NCBI RefSeq assembly: GCF_900114895.1 | Contig: NZ_FOUO01000012.1 | Coordinates: 1 to 64,000, forward strand | Direction: 5' to 3' | DNA from: Ectothiorhodospira mobilis | GTDB lineage: Bacteria > Pseudomonadota > Gammaproteobacteria > Ectothiorhodospirales > Ectothiorhodospiraceae | Length of the DNA: 64,000 nucleotides | Part shown: positions 55,508 through 64,000 of the stretch, one piece after another | Numbering within the stretch: position 1 is the stretch's first letter | Layout of the letters: the number at the start of each line of letters is the position of its first letter | Made by a program: the position numbers and the translations under genes | The notes under the pieces: model-generated | Databases searched by the model: none | What the model was told of the DNA's origin: nothing | What the model saw: the letters and a program-made list of their open reading frames with translations, nothing else

Positions 55508-56767
55508 ATGAACCTCACCGAACTCAAGCGTAAGTCGGCCGCCGAACTGGTGGAGATCGCCCAGTCCATGGACCTGGAGGGGATGGCGCGATCCCGCAAG
55601 CAGGACATCATCTTCTCCATCCTCAAGGCCCACGCCAAGGGCGGCGAGGACATCTTCGGCGACGGGGTGCTGGAGATCCTGCAGGACGGTTTCGGGTTCC
55701 TGCGGGGGGCCGACAGCTCCTATCTGGCGGGACCGGATGACATCTACGTATCCCCGAGCCAGATCCGCCGCTTCAGCCTGCGCACCGGCGATACCATCTC
55801 CGGCAAGATCCGTCCCCCCAAGGAGGGAGAACGCTACTTCGCGCTGCTGAAGGTGGACAAGATCAACTTCGAGGCCCCCGAGGCGGCCAAGAACAAGGTC
55901 CTGTTCGAGAACCTCACCCCCCTGCATCCCTCCAGCCGCATGCGCATGGAGCGGGGCAACGGCTCCACCGAGGACATCACCGCCCGGGTCATCGACATCG
56001 TCGCCCCCTTCGGCAAGGGCCAGCGCGGCCTCATCGTCTCCCCGCCGAAGGCGGGCAAGACCATGATGCTGCAGAACATCGCCCAGAGCATCACCGCCAA
56101 CTACCCGGAGTGCTATCTCATCGTGCTGCTCATCGACGAGCGACCCGAGGAGGTGACGGAGATGTCCCGCATGGTGCAGGGGGAGGTGGTCTCCTCCACC
56201 TTCGACGAGCCGGCCACGCGCCACGTGCAGGTGGCGGAGATGGTCATCGAGAAGGCCAAGCGCCTGGTGGAGCACCGGCGCGACGTGGTCATCCTGCTGG
56301 ACTCCATCACCCGCCTGGCCCGGGCCTACAATACCGTGGTGCCTTCTTCCGGCAAGGTGCTCACCGGCGGTGTGGACGCCAATGCCCTGCACCGGCCCAA
56401 GCGCTTCTTCGGTGCCGCCCGCAACATCGAGGAGGGGGGCAGCCTCACCATCCTGGCCACGGCCCTGATCGACACCGGTTCCAAGATGGACGAGGTGATC
56501 TACGAGGAGTTCAAGGGCACCGGTAACATGGAGGTCCACCTGGACCGGCGCATCAGCGAGAAGCGGATCTATCCCGCCATCAACATCAACCGCTCCGGCA
56601 CCCGCCGCGAAGAGATGCTCACCGATCCCGAGGAGCTGCAAAAACTCTGGATCCTGCGCAAGTTCCTGCACCCCATGGACGAACTGGAGGCCATGGACTT
56701 CCTCCTGGGCCGCCTGTCGTCCACCAAGACGAACAACGAGTTCTTCGACCTGATGAAGCGCAGCTAA
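55508..56767 (+). CDS. rho: Transcription termination factor Rho
   Basis: Hexameric RNA-dependent ATPase. The 419-residue protein equals E. coli Rho in length and begins [19 protein letters not shown]. It has the RNA-binding N-terminal domain (about 1-125), Walker A SPPKAGKT near residue 180, Walker [17 protein letters not shown] and the R-loop region [23 protein letters not shown]. The start is fixed by homology although no Shine-Dalgarno is visible. Confidence 0.98.
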   Translation: MNLTELKRKSAAELVEIAQSMDLEGMARSRKQDIIFSILKAHAKGGEDIFGDGVLEILQDGFGFLRGADSSYLAGPDDIYVSPSQIRRFSLRTGDTISGKIRPPKEGERYFALLKVDKINFEAPEAAKNKVLFENLTPLHPSSRMRMERGNGSTEDITARVIDIVAPFGKGQRGLIVSPPKAGKTMMLQNIAQSITANYPECYLIVLLIDERPEEVTEMSRMVQGEVVSSTFDEPATRHVQVAEMVIEKAKRLVEHRRDVVILLDSITRLARAYNTVVPSSGKVLTGGVDANALHRPKRFFGAARNIEEGGSLTILATALIDTGSKMDEVIYEEFKGTGNMEVHLDRRISEKRIYPAININRSGTRREEMLTDPEELQKLWILRKFLHPMDELEAMDFLLGRLSSTKTNNEFFDLMKRS

Positions 56768-56864
56768 AGCCCCGGGGCGGGCCTTCCCGCACCAGGGCCC
56801 GGCGCGCCCTTGCCGGCCGCCGCCCTCCCGCTGGAGGCGGCCCGGGTGCGCGGCGCCAGTTCCG

Positions 56865-59339
<2,475 letters not shown>

Positions 59340-59495
59340 GGTCTTGAGGGCCTGCTCGGTGGATGGGGGGCCGGGGCGCGGGGCCCCGGGACCGGCCTTT
59401 CATTCTTCGGGGTTTGCGGTGCGGTGACAAGCCCCGGGGGGGAAGGGGGGCGCGCGCAGGGGGAGGGCGGGCCTGGGGCAGGCCGCCGGAGGGGC

Positions 59496-59511
59496 GGGGG
59501 CTTTAGCCCCC
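59496..59511 (-). terminator. GC hairpin at the purD stop codon
   Basis: GGGGGCT and AGCCCCC pair around two bases, with the purD TAA inside. No T-run follows on the minus strand. It resembles the stop-codon hairpins at 38383 and 44591. Confidence 0.35.
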
Positions 59512-60789
59512 TTCCCGGGCCACGGCGCGGTGGCCGATGTCGTTGCGGTAAAAGGCGTCCGGCCAGTGGATGCCCCGGGCCAGGGCATAGGCCCGGTCCC
59601 GGGCGTCGGCCACCCGCTCCCCCAGGCCCACGGCGCAGAGCACGCGTCCCCCGGCGGTGACCACGTGGCCGTCCTTCAGGGCCGTGCCGGCGTGGAAGAC
59701 CCGGGCGTCCTCCGTGTCCGCCGCCTCCAGTCCCTGGATCACGTCCCCCTTGCGGTAGTCGCCGGGATAGCCCCCGGCGGCCAGTACCACCCCCAGGGCC
59801 GCCCGCGGGTCCCAGTGGGCCTCCACCCGGTCCAGGTGCCCGTCCACGGCGGCCTGCAGCAGGTCCACCAGGTCGGACTGCAGGCGCATGAGGATGGGCT
59901 GGGTCTCGGGATCGCCCATGCGGCAGTTGAACTCCAGCACCCGCGGCGTCCCTTCGGCGTCGATCATGAGCCCGGCATAGAGGAAGCCGGTATAGGGATG
60001 GCCCTCCTCGGCCATGCCCCGCACCACGGGGCGGATCACCTCGTCCAGGATGCGCCGGTGGATGGCGGGGGTCACCACCGGCGCGGGGGAATAGGCCCCC
60101 ATGCCGCCGGTGTTGGGGCCCCGGTCGCCGTCATCCCGGGCCTTGTGGTCCTGGGAGGTGGCCATGGGCAGGACGTGCTCGCCGTCCACCATGCAGATGA
60201 AACTGGCCTCCTCCCCCTGCAGGAATTCCTCGATCACCACCCGGTGGCCCGCCTCGCCGAAGGCGTTGCCCGCCAGCATGTCCCGTACCGCCGCCTCGGC
60301 CTCCTCCAGGGTCTGGGCCAGGATTACCCCCTTGCCCGCGGCCAGGCCGTCGGCCTTGACCACGATGGGGGCCCCCTGCCGGCGCAGGTAGGCCAGGGCC
60401 TCGTCCAGGTCCGTGAAGCTGCCGTAGGCGGCGGTGGGGATGCGGTGCCGGGCGAGGAAGTCCTTGGAGAAGGACTTGGAGCCCTCCAGGCGGGCGGCGG
60501 CCCGGGTGGGGCCGAAGATGGCCAGCCCCCGGGCCCGGAAGGTGTCCACCACTCCCGCCACCAGGGGGGCCTCCGGGCCCACCACGGTGAGATCCACCCC
60601 CCGCTCTTGGGCGAAGGCCGCCAGGGCCTCCACGTCCGTGGCCGGGATGGCCACGTTCTCGCAACCGGGTTCGGTGGCGGTGCCGGCGTTGCCCGGGGCG
60701 ACGAACACCTGCTCCACCCGGGGCGAGCGGGCCGCCTTCCAGGCCAGGGCGTGTTCGCGTCCGCCGTTGCCGATGATGAGGATCTTCAT
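59503..60789 (-). CDS. purD: Phosphoribosylamine-glycine ligase
   Basis: PurD joins phosphoribosylamine and glycine with ATP. The 428-residue ATP-grasp protein begins [20 protein letters not shown] and shows [27 protein letters not shown] and [14 protein letters not shown]. It lies eight bases after purH in a purHD operon, as in E. coli. Confidence 0.98.
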   Translation of the reverse strand: MKILIIGNGGREHALAWKAARSPRVEQVFVAPGNAGTATEPGCENVAIPATDVEALAAFAQERGVDLTVVGPEAPLVAGVVDTFRARGLAIFGPTRAAARLEGSKSFSKDFLARHRIPTAAYGSFTDLDEALAYLRRQGAPIVVKADGLAAGKGVILAQTLEEAEAAVRDMLAGNAFGEAGHRVVIEEFLQGEEASFICMVDGEHVLPMATSQDHKARDDGDRGPNTGGMGAYSPAPVVTPAIHRRILDEVIRPVVRGMAEEGHPYTGFLYAGLMIDAEGTPRVLEFNCRMGDPETQPILMRLQSDLVDLLQAAVDGHLDRVEAHWDPRAALGVVLAAGGYPGDYRKGDVIQGLEAADTEDARVFHAGTALKDGHVVTAGGRVLCAVGLGERVADARDRAYALARGIHWPDAFYRNDIGHRAVAREGG

Positions 60790-60797
60790 GGCGGGCC

Positions 60798-62375
60798 TCA
60801 GTGGCGGAAGTGGCGCATGCCGGTGAATACCATGGCCATGTCATGCTCGTCGGCGGCGGCGATGACCTCCTCGTCGCGCATGGAGCCGCCGGGCTGAATG
60901 ACGGCGGTGATGCCGGCATCGTTGGCGGCGTCGATGCCGTCCCGGAAGGGGAAGAAGGCGTCCGAGGCCATCACCGAACCGGCCACCGGCAGGTTCTCGT
61001 CCGCCGCCTTGATGCCGGCGATGCGGGCGGAGTAGACCCGGCTCATCTGTCCGGCTCCCACGCCGATGGTCTGCCCGCCGCGGGCGTAGACGATGGCGTT
61101 GGACTTGACGAACTTGGCCACGCGCCAGGCAAAGAGCAGGTCCGCCTCCTCCTGGGGGGTGGGGGTGCGCCGGGTGACGCATTTCAGGTCCGCCTCGGTG
61201 ATGCGGCCCAGGTCCCGGTCCTGCACCAGCAGGCCGCCGTTGACCCGCTTGTAATCCCAGCCCGGCACGGCCTCCCCGTCCCATTCCCCGCATTCCAGCA
61301 GGCGCACGTTGGGCTTCTCTGCCAGCGCCCGGGCGGCCTCGGGCTCCACCCGCGGGGCGATGATCACCTCCACGAACTGGCGCGCGAGGATGGCGCGGGC
61401 CGTGGGCCCGTCCAGGGGGCGGTTGAAGGCGATGATGCCGCCGAAGGCGGAGGTGGGGTCCGTCTGGAAGGCCTTGTCATAGGCGGACGCAAGGTCCGGG
61501 GCCACCGCCACGCCGCAGGGATTGGCATGCTTGACGATGACACAGGCCGGTTCCACGAACTGCTTGACGCATTCCAGGGCGGCGTCGGTATCGGCGATGT
61601 TGTTGAAGGACAGGGCCTTGCCCTGGATCGTGCGTGCCGAGGCCACCCCCGCCTCGGCGGGCCGGGCCTCCCGGTAGAAGGCGGCCTGCTGGTGGGGATT
61701 CTCGCCGTAGCGCAGGTCCAGGGCCTTATCGAACTGCAGCGACAGGGTCTGCGGGAAGGCGGTGGCTTCCTCCCCCTGGCGGGCCGTGAGGTAGTTGGCG
61801 ATGGCGCCGTCGTAGCGGGCGGTGTGGGCAAAGGCCTTGGCCGCCAGTTCGAAGCGCAGGGCCGGCTCCAGGGCGCCGTCCCCCGCCTGCATCCCCTCCA
61901 GGACGCGGTCATAGTCGGCCGGATCCACCACCACGGTCACCGCAGCGTGGTTCTTCGCCGCCGCCCGCACCATGGCCGGGCCGCCGATGTCGATGTTCTC
62001 GATGGCCTCTTCCAGGGTGCAGCCCGGGCGGGCCACCGTGGCCTGGAAGGGATAGAGGTTCACCACCACCAGGTCGATGGGGGGGATGTCGTGGGTCTCC
62101 ATGGCCGCGTCGTCCGTCCCGCGCCGGCCCAGGATGCCGCCGTGGATCTTCGGGTGCAGGGTCTTGACGCGGCCGGCCATCATCTCGGGAAAGCCGGTGT
62201 GGGCGGAGACCTCGGTCACCTCCAGGCCGGCCTCGCTCAGCATGCGGGCGGTACCGCCGGTGGAGAGGATCTCGACGCCGCGTCCGGCCAGGGCCTGGGC
62301 GAAGGGGAGCAGACCGGTCTTGTCCGAGACGCTGATCAGGGCGCGGGTGATGGGGCGGGGGTCGGCTTGGGTCAT
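60798..62375 (-). CDS. purH: Bifunctional AICAR formyltransferase/IMP cyclohydrolase
   Basis: Catalyses the last two steps of IMP synthesis. The 525-residue protein has the IMP cyclohydrolase domain first ([30 protein letters not shown]), then the formyltransferase domain with the catalytic KHANPCGVA and RYGENPHQ segments and the C-terminal [25 protein letters not shown]. The Shine-Dalgarno, GAGAAGAG, is close to the ATG. The upstream gap holds a palindrome at the -10 and a small-RNA-like unit. Confidence 0.98.
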   Translation of the reverse strand: MTQADPRPITRALISVSDKTGLLPFAQALAGRGVEILSTGGTARMLSEAGLEVTEVSAHTGFPEMMAGRVKTLHPKIHGGILGRRGTDDAAMETHDIPPIDLVVVNLYPFQATVARPGCTLEEAIENIDIGGPAMVRAAAKNHAAVTVVVDPADYDRVLEGMQAGDGALEPALRFELAAKAFAHTARYDGAIANYLTARQGEEATAFPQTLSLQFDKALDLRYGENPHQQAAFYREARPAEAGVASARTIQGKALSFNNIADTDAALECVKQFVEPACVIVKHANPCGVAVAPDLASAYDKAFQTDPTSAFGGIIAFNRPLDGPTARAILARQFVEVIIAPRVEPEAARALAEKPNVRLLECGEWDGEAVPGWDYKRVNGGLLVQDRDLGRITEADLKCVTRRTPTPQEEADLLFAWRVAKFVKSNAIVYARGGQTIGVGAGQMSRVYSARIAGIKAADENLPVAGSVMASDAFFPFRDGIDAANDAGITAVIQPGGSMRDEEVIAAADEHDMAMVFTGMRHFRH

Positions 62376-62406
62376 CTCTTCTCGCGGGTCCGGGGCGGCT
62401 GAAAAG

Positions 62407-62430
62407 CGCGAAAGTATAGCGTCTTTCGCG
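62407..62430 (-). promoter_or_regulatory. purH -10 within an 8-bp-arm palindrome
   Basis: CGCGAAAG (62407-62414) and CTTTCGCG (62423-62430) are perfect arms around eight bases. On the minus strand TATACT (62418-62413), five of six consensus, lies inside and is the likely purHD -10; the -35 region is poor. The half-site resembles the PurR half-site CGCAAACG of E. coli but the spacing differs. An operator role is inferred. A transcript starting near 62406 would have a leader of about 31 bases. Confidence 0.5.
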
Positions 62431-62476
62431 GCGGCTGCGGTAGGCGGGGCGGAGCCGGCAGGGGCGCGGTACGGGC

Positions 62477-62505
62477 AAAAAAAAGCGCGGCTTGAGGGGC
62501 CGCGC
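62477..62505 (-). terminator. Intrinsic terminator upstream of purH
   Basis: On the minus strand GCGCGGC (62505-62499) pairs with GCCGCGC (62491-62485) around seven bases, followed by eight U (62484-62477). This is the only textbook terminator on this strand in the window, and it stands before, not after, a coding operon. Confidence 0.85.
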
Positions 62506-62569
62506 CAAAACCACCAAAGGAGGATGGAGGAGTATACCGATCCGGGGCTCGACGCCCGGAAACAGTATG
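62477..62569 (-). ncRNA. Candidate small RNA (or purHD leader with attenuator)
   Basis: A complete minus-strand unit of about 93 bases with its own promoter and terminator and no credible reading frame. The RNA would begin with a stem-loop: ATAC (62568-62565) with GTAT (62537-62534), and TCCGGG (62560-62555) with CCCGGA (62546-62541). A CU-rich stretch follows with CUCCUCC (62532-62526) and CCUCCUUU (62523-62516), both complementary to Shine-Dalgarno sequences. It ends in a GC hairpin with a U8 tail. It may act in trans on mRNAs, or be an attenuated leader, because purH begins 102 bases downstream. I recognise no known family. Confidence 0.5.
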
Positions 62570-62575
62570 GTGCGT

Positions 62576-62604
62576 ACTATCCTATGCTGCACTGCACATG
62601 TCAA
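62576..62604 (-). promoter_or_regulatory. Strong sigma-70 promoter of the small-RNA unit
   Basis: Minus-strand TTGACA (62604-62599, perfect), a 17-base spacer (62598-62582) and GATAGT (62581-62576, four of six). Start is expected near 62569. It is the best consensus promoter in the window. Confidence 0.68.
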
Positions 62605-62691
62605 CCCCGCCGGTGACTTAGGCCGTATCCCGGGGACGGGAGGCCGGCCCGGGGCGATGGATGGTGCGCTGCGGCAATCCCCGCCCGGGGA

Positions 62692-62998
62692 TCAGATGCG
62701 CAGCCGCTCCACCACCCGCCCGTGGACCAGGTGTTCCTGGATGATCTCCTCCAGGTCGTGTTCATCGGCGAAGGTGTACCAGACCCCCTCGGGATAGACC
62801 ACCGCCACCGGCCCCTCGCCGCAGCGGTCCAGACAGCCGGCGCTGTTGACGCGCACGCCCCCCCGGGCCCGCCAGCCCCAGGGCCTTGACCCGTTCCTTG
62901 GCGTAGGTGCGCAGGGCGCTGGCGCCGAAGTCCTCGCAGCAGTTGCCCGTCTCCCGGCGGTTGGTGCAGATGAACAGGTGTCGCTGGTAGTAACTCAT
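62692..62998 (-). pseudogene. (2Fe-2S) ferredoxin gene interrupted by a one-base frameshift
   Basis: Thioredoxin-like 2Fe-2S ferredoxin, normally about 101 residues. The first frame gives MSYYQRHLFICTNRRETGNCCEDFGASAL and further to LGLAGPGG; the second, shifted by one base, continues VRVNSAGCLDRCGEGPVAVVYPEGVWYTF to a stop at 62692. Cluster cysteines lie on both sides of the shift. It falls at a run of seven C (62858-62864); six would restore one frame. It may be a sequencing error, a recent mutation or slippage. Preceded by the DUF481 gene; only 22 bases separate them. Confidence 0.82.
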
Positions 62999-63020
62999 GG
63001 CCTCGGTCGCGGATGCGGCT

Positions 63021-63764
63021 TTATCTCCAAAAATCGTAGACCAGGTTCACGGCGGTGATGGTGTCGGTGTGCTCGCGGTCGGCGGGGACTTCGGTGTTGT
63101 GCTGCACGGTGTAGGACAGGCGCGTGGAGAAGCGGTCGTTGATGCGCAGCTGCAGGGCGCTCACCGCCTCGATCTCCGTGTTGTCCTCGCCGCTTTGCAC
63201 CAGCAGGTCCTCGCTGAAGCGGGTGGTGTCGCTCACCTCCAGGGCCAGGGCCGCGGCGCCGCGCAGGATCACCTCCTCCTCGGCGCTCCGGTCCTCCAGT
63301 TGGTCCTGGCGCAGGCCGGCGCCCCCCTCCAGGCTCAGCTGCAGCCGCGGCGTGTCCAGCACCTGGCGGCCGTAGCCGGCGGAGAGGGCGCGCTGGTAGT
63401 CATAGCCGCTGAAACGGTCCTTCTCCGCCCGCAGGGCCGCGAACAGGTAGGCGCGCTGCGACAGGCGCCGGTCCGACTGGAAGGCCCCCAGGTAGCGTTC
63501 CTCCGTGGTCTCGTCATCCTCCGAACCGGTGTGGGCCTCCAATCGCAGGGTGTGGCGCCACTGCTGCGTCTGGTGGCGCAGGCGGGCGCGGGCGTTGAGG
63601 CTCTCGGATTCGGTGTTGCCGGTGTTCAGGGTGGCCCCCAGCGCCGCGTCGCCGCTCCAGCCTACATGTTCCGACCACTCCTGGGCCGCCAGCGGGGGCG
63701 CCAGCAGGAGGCCGGCGAGGCCGAGGCTGATACAATGCAACGGAGCGATCCGTTTCAGGGACAT
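63021..63764 (-). CDS. DUF481 outer-membrane beta-barrel protein
   Basis: A YdiY-like putative outer-membrane protein of unknown role; 247 residues. Signal peptide [10 protein letters not shown] to PPLAA (cleavage near residue 29), followed by [27 protein letters not shown], the DUF481 opening. Alternating-residue beta-strands run to the end, with a C-terminal aromatic pattern NLVYDFW-Arg. The ATG at 63764 follows GGGGGGAAGCGC. Divergent from the iron-sulfur protein gene. Confidence 0.88.
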   Translation of the reverse strand: MSLKRIAPLHCISLGLAGLLLAPPLAAQEWSEHVGWSGDAALGATLNTGNTESESLNARARLRHQTQQWRHTLRLEAHTGSEDDETTEERYLGAFQSDRRLSQRAYLFAALRAEKDRFSGYDYQRALSAGYGRQVLDTPRLQLSLEGGAGLRQDQLEDRSAEEEVILRGAAALALEVSDTTRFSEDLLVQSGEDNTEIEAVSALQLRINDRFSTRLSYTVQHNTEVPADREHTDTITAVNLVYDFWR

Positions 63765-63861
63765 GCGCTTCCCCCCAGGGAGATGGATTGAGCTGCCAGA
63801 CACTAACAGAACCGGGTGCCGGACCCGAACGGGCGGCGCCCCCACGAGGCGATGCCGTGCC

Positions 63862-64000
63862 ATGAAACCCTGCCCCGAAAGCCCAGACCCCCGTGCGGTG
63901 CTCCAGGACACCGACCTGTGCGTCAAATGCGGCCTGTGTCTGCCCCATTGCCCCACCTACCGGGCCACCCGGGACGAGGGGGACTCGCCCCGCGGGCGCA
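63862..64000 (+). CDS. GlcF/CCG-type (Fe-S)-binding protein, 5' part only
   Basis: Only the first 46 codons are in the window. They contain [17 protein letters not shown], a 4Fe-4S motif followed by the segment typical of glycolate oxidase iron-sulfur subunit and related heterodisulfide-reductase-like proteins, which have CCG domains further on. The ATG has GAGG 12 bases upstream, rather far. Which member of the family it is cannot be told from this piece. Confidence 0.72.
   Translation, partial: MKPCPESPDPRAVLQDTDLCVKCGLCLPHCPTYRATRDEGDSPRGR

Noticed and set aside
62376-62604. ZTP (pfl) riboswitch in the purH leader
   Set aside because: The family is often upstream of purH, but its conserved CCGCCUGGG-type hairpin and core are not present here.
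62524-62616. Plus-strand ORF of 30 codons after a perfect AAAGGAGG
   Set aside because: The Shine-Dalgarno-like string touches the ATG with no spacer, and the string is the complement of the CU-rich part of the minus-strand RNA. No plus-strand promoter is visible.

Overview
The window is a gene-dense, very GC-rich stretch of a bacterial chromosome. The gene blocks are those of a gammaproteobacterium: miaB-phoH-ybeY-corC-lnt, leuS-lptE-holA, maf-rng-yhdP-nit-tldD and the divergent rhlB/trxA-rho pair. A cytoplasmic molybdenum sulfite dehydrogenase (soeABC) and the overall gene set suggest a sulfur-oxidising member of the Chromatiales/Ectothiorhodospiraceae type. The genus cannot be fixed from the sequence alone. 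I see no insertion sequence, prophage, CRISPR array, tRNA or integrase; almost everything is core chromosome.

Layout. 1-145: 3' end of a 5S rRNA with a strong intrinsic terminator, facing uvrA. 262-3804: divergent uvrA and ssb around a 34-bp perfect-arm inverted repeat. 3831-9322: miaB, phoH, ybeY, corC and lnt (tRNA modification, rRNA maturation, envelope). 9303-9824: ybeL-type zinc-ribbon gene, tail to tail with lnt. 10013-26839: a co-directional series leuS, lptE, holA, proA, nadD, rsfS, rlmH, maf, rng, yhdP, nit, tldD, pmbA, with many overlapping stops and starts. 26801-30734 (minus): disulfide-oxidoreductase flavoprotein, DUF3108 protein, purN, purM. 30886-33261: DUF2066 protein, CDP-alcohol phosphatidyltransferase, hda. 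33227-34269 (minus): DUF2069 membrane protein and wrbA. 34424-35105: small lipoprotein and acylphosphatase. 35113-38378: divergent HDOD and DUF1631 genes. 38390-40108 (minus): proS. 40292-44592: two-gene RND efflux system behind a palindromic operator-like site. 44606-45481 (minus): SDR. 45687-48566: fmdB-type zinc ribbon, DUF502 protein, aspS. 48749-53354: soeABC. 53360-56767: rhlB, trxA, rho. 56865-59339 (minus): glgP. 59503-62375 (minus): purHD. 62692-63764 (minus): a 2Fe-2S ferredoxin gene broken by one base in a C7 run, and a DUF481 outer-membrane protein. 63862 onward: start of a GlcF/CCG-type iron-sulfur protein that leaves the window.

The most unusual element is the 316-base gap between the ferredoxin gene and purH. 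The minus strand there carries a consensus -35 (TTGACA), a 17-bp spacer, a good -10, about 93 transcribed bases and a textbook intrinsic terminator, with no credible reading frame. The predicted RNA shows CCUCC/CCUCCUUU motifs complementary to Shine-Dalgarno sequences. It looks like an undescribed small RNA, or a purHD leader ending in an attenuator. Downstream, an 8-bp-arm palindrome surrounds the likely purH -10. Other operator-like palindromes lie in front of ssb/uvrA, the RND system and soeABC; none has a regulator gene beside it.

Purine synthesis genes occur in two separate minus-strand blocks (purMN, purHD). Sulfite oxidation (soeABC) would feed electrons to the quinone pool. Translation and RNA metabolism dominate the rest (leuS, proS, aspS, rng, rho, rhlB, miaB, rsfS, rlmH, ybeY). 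Start codons were chosen by homology to known N-termini, stop/start overlap and Shine-Dalgarno context. Several are GTG or TTG and stated as such.
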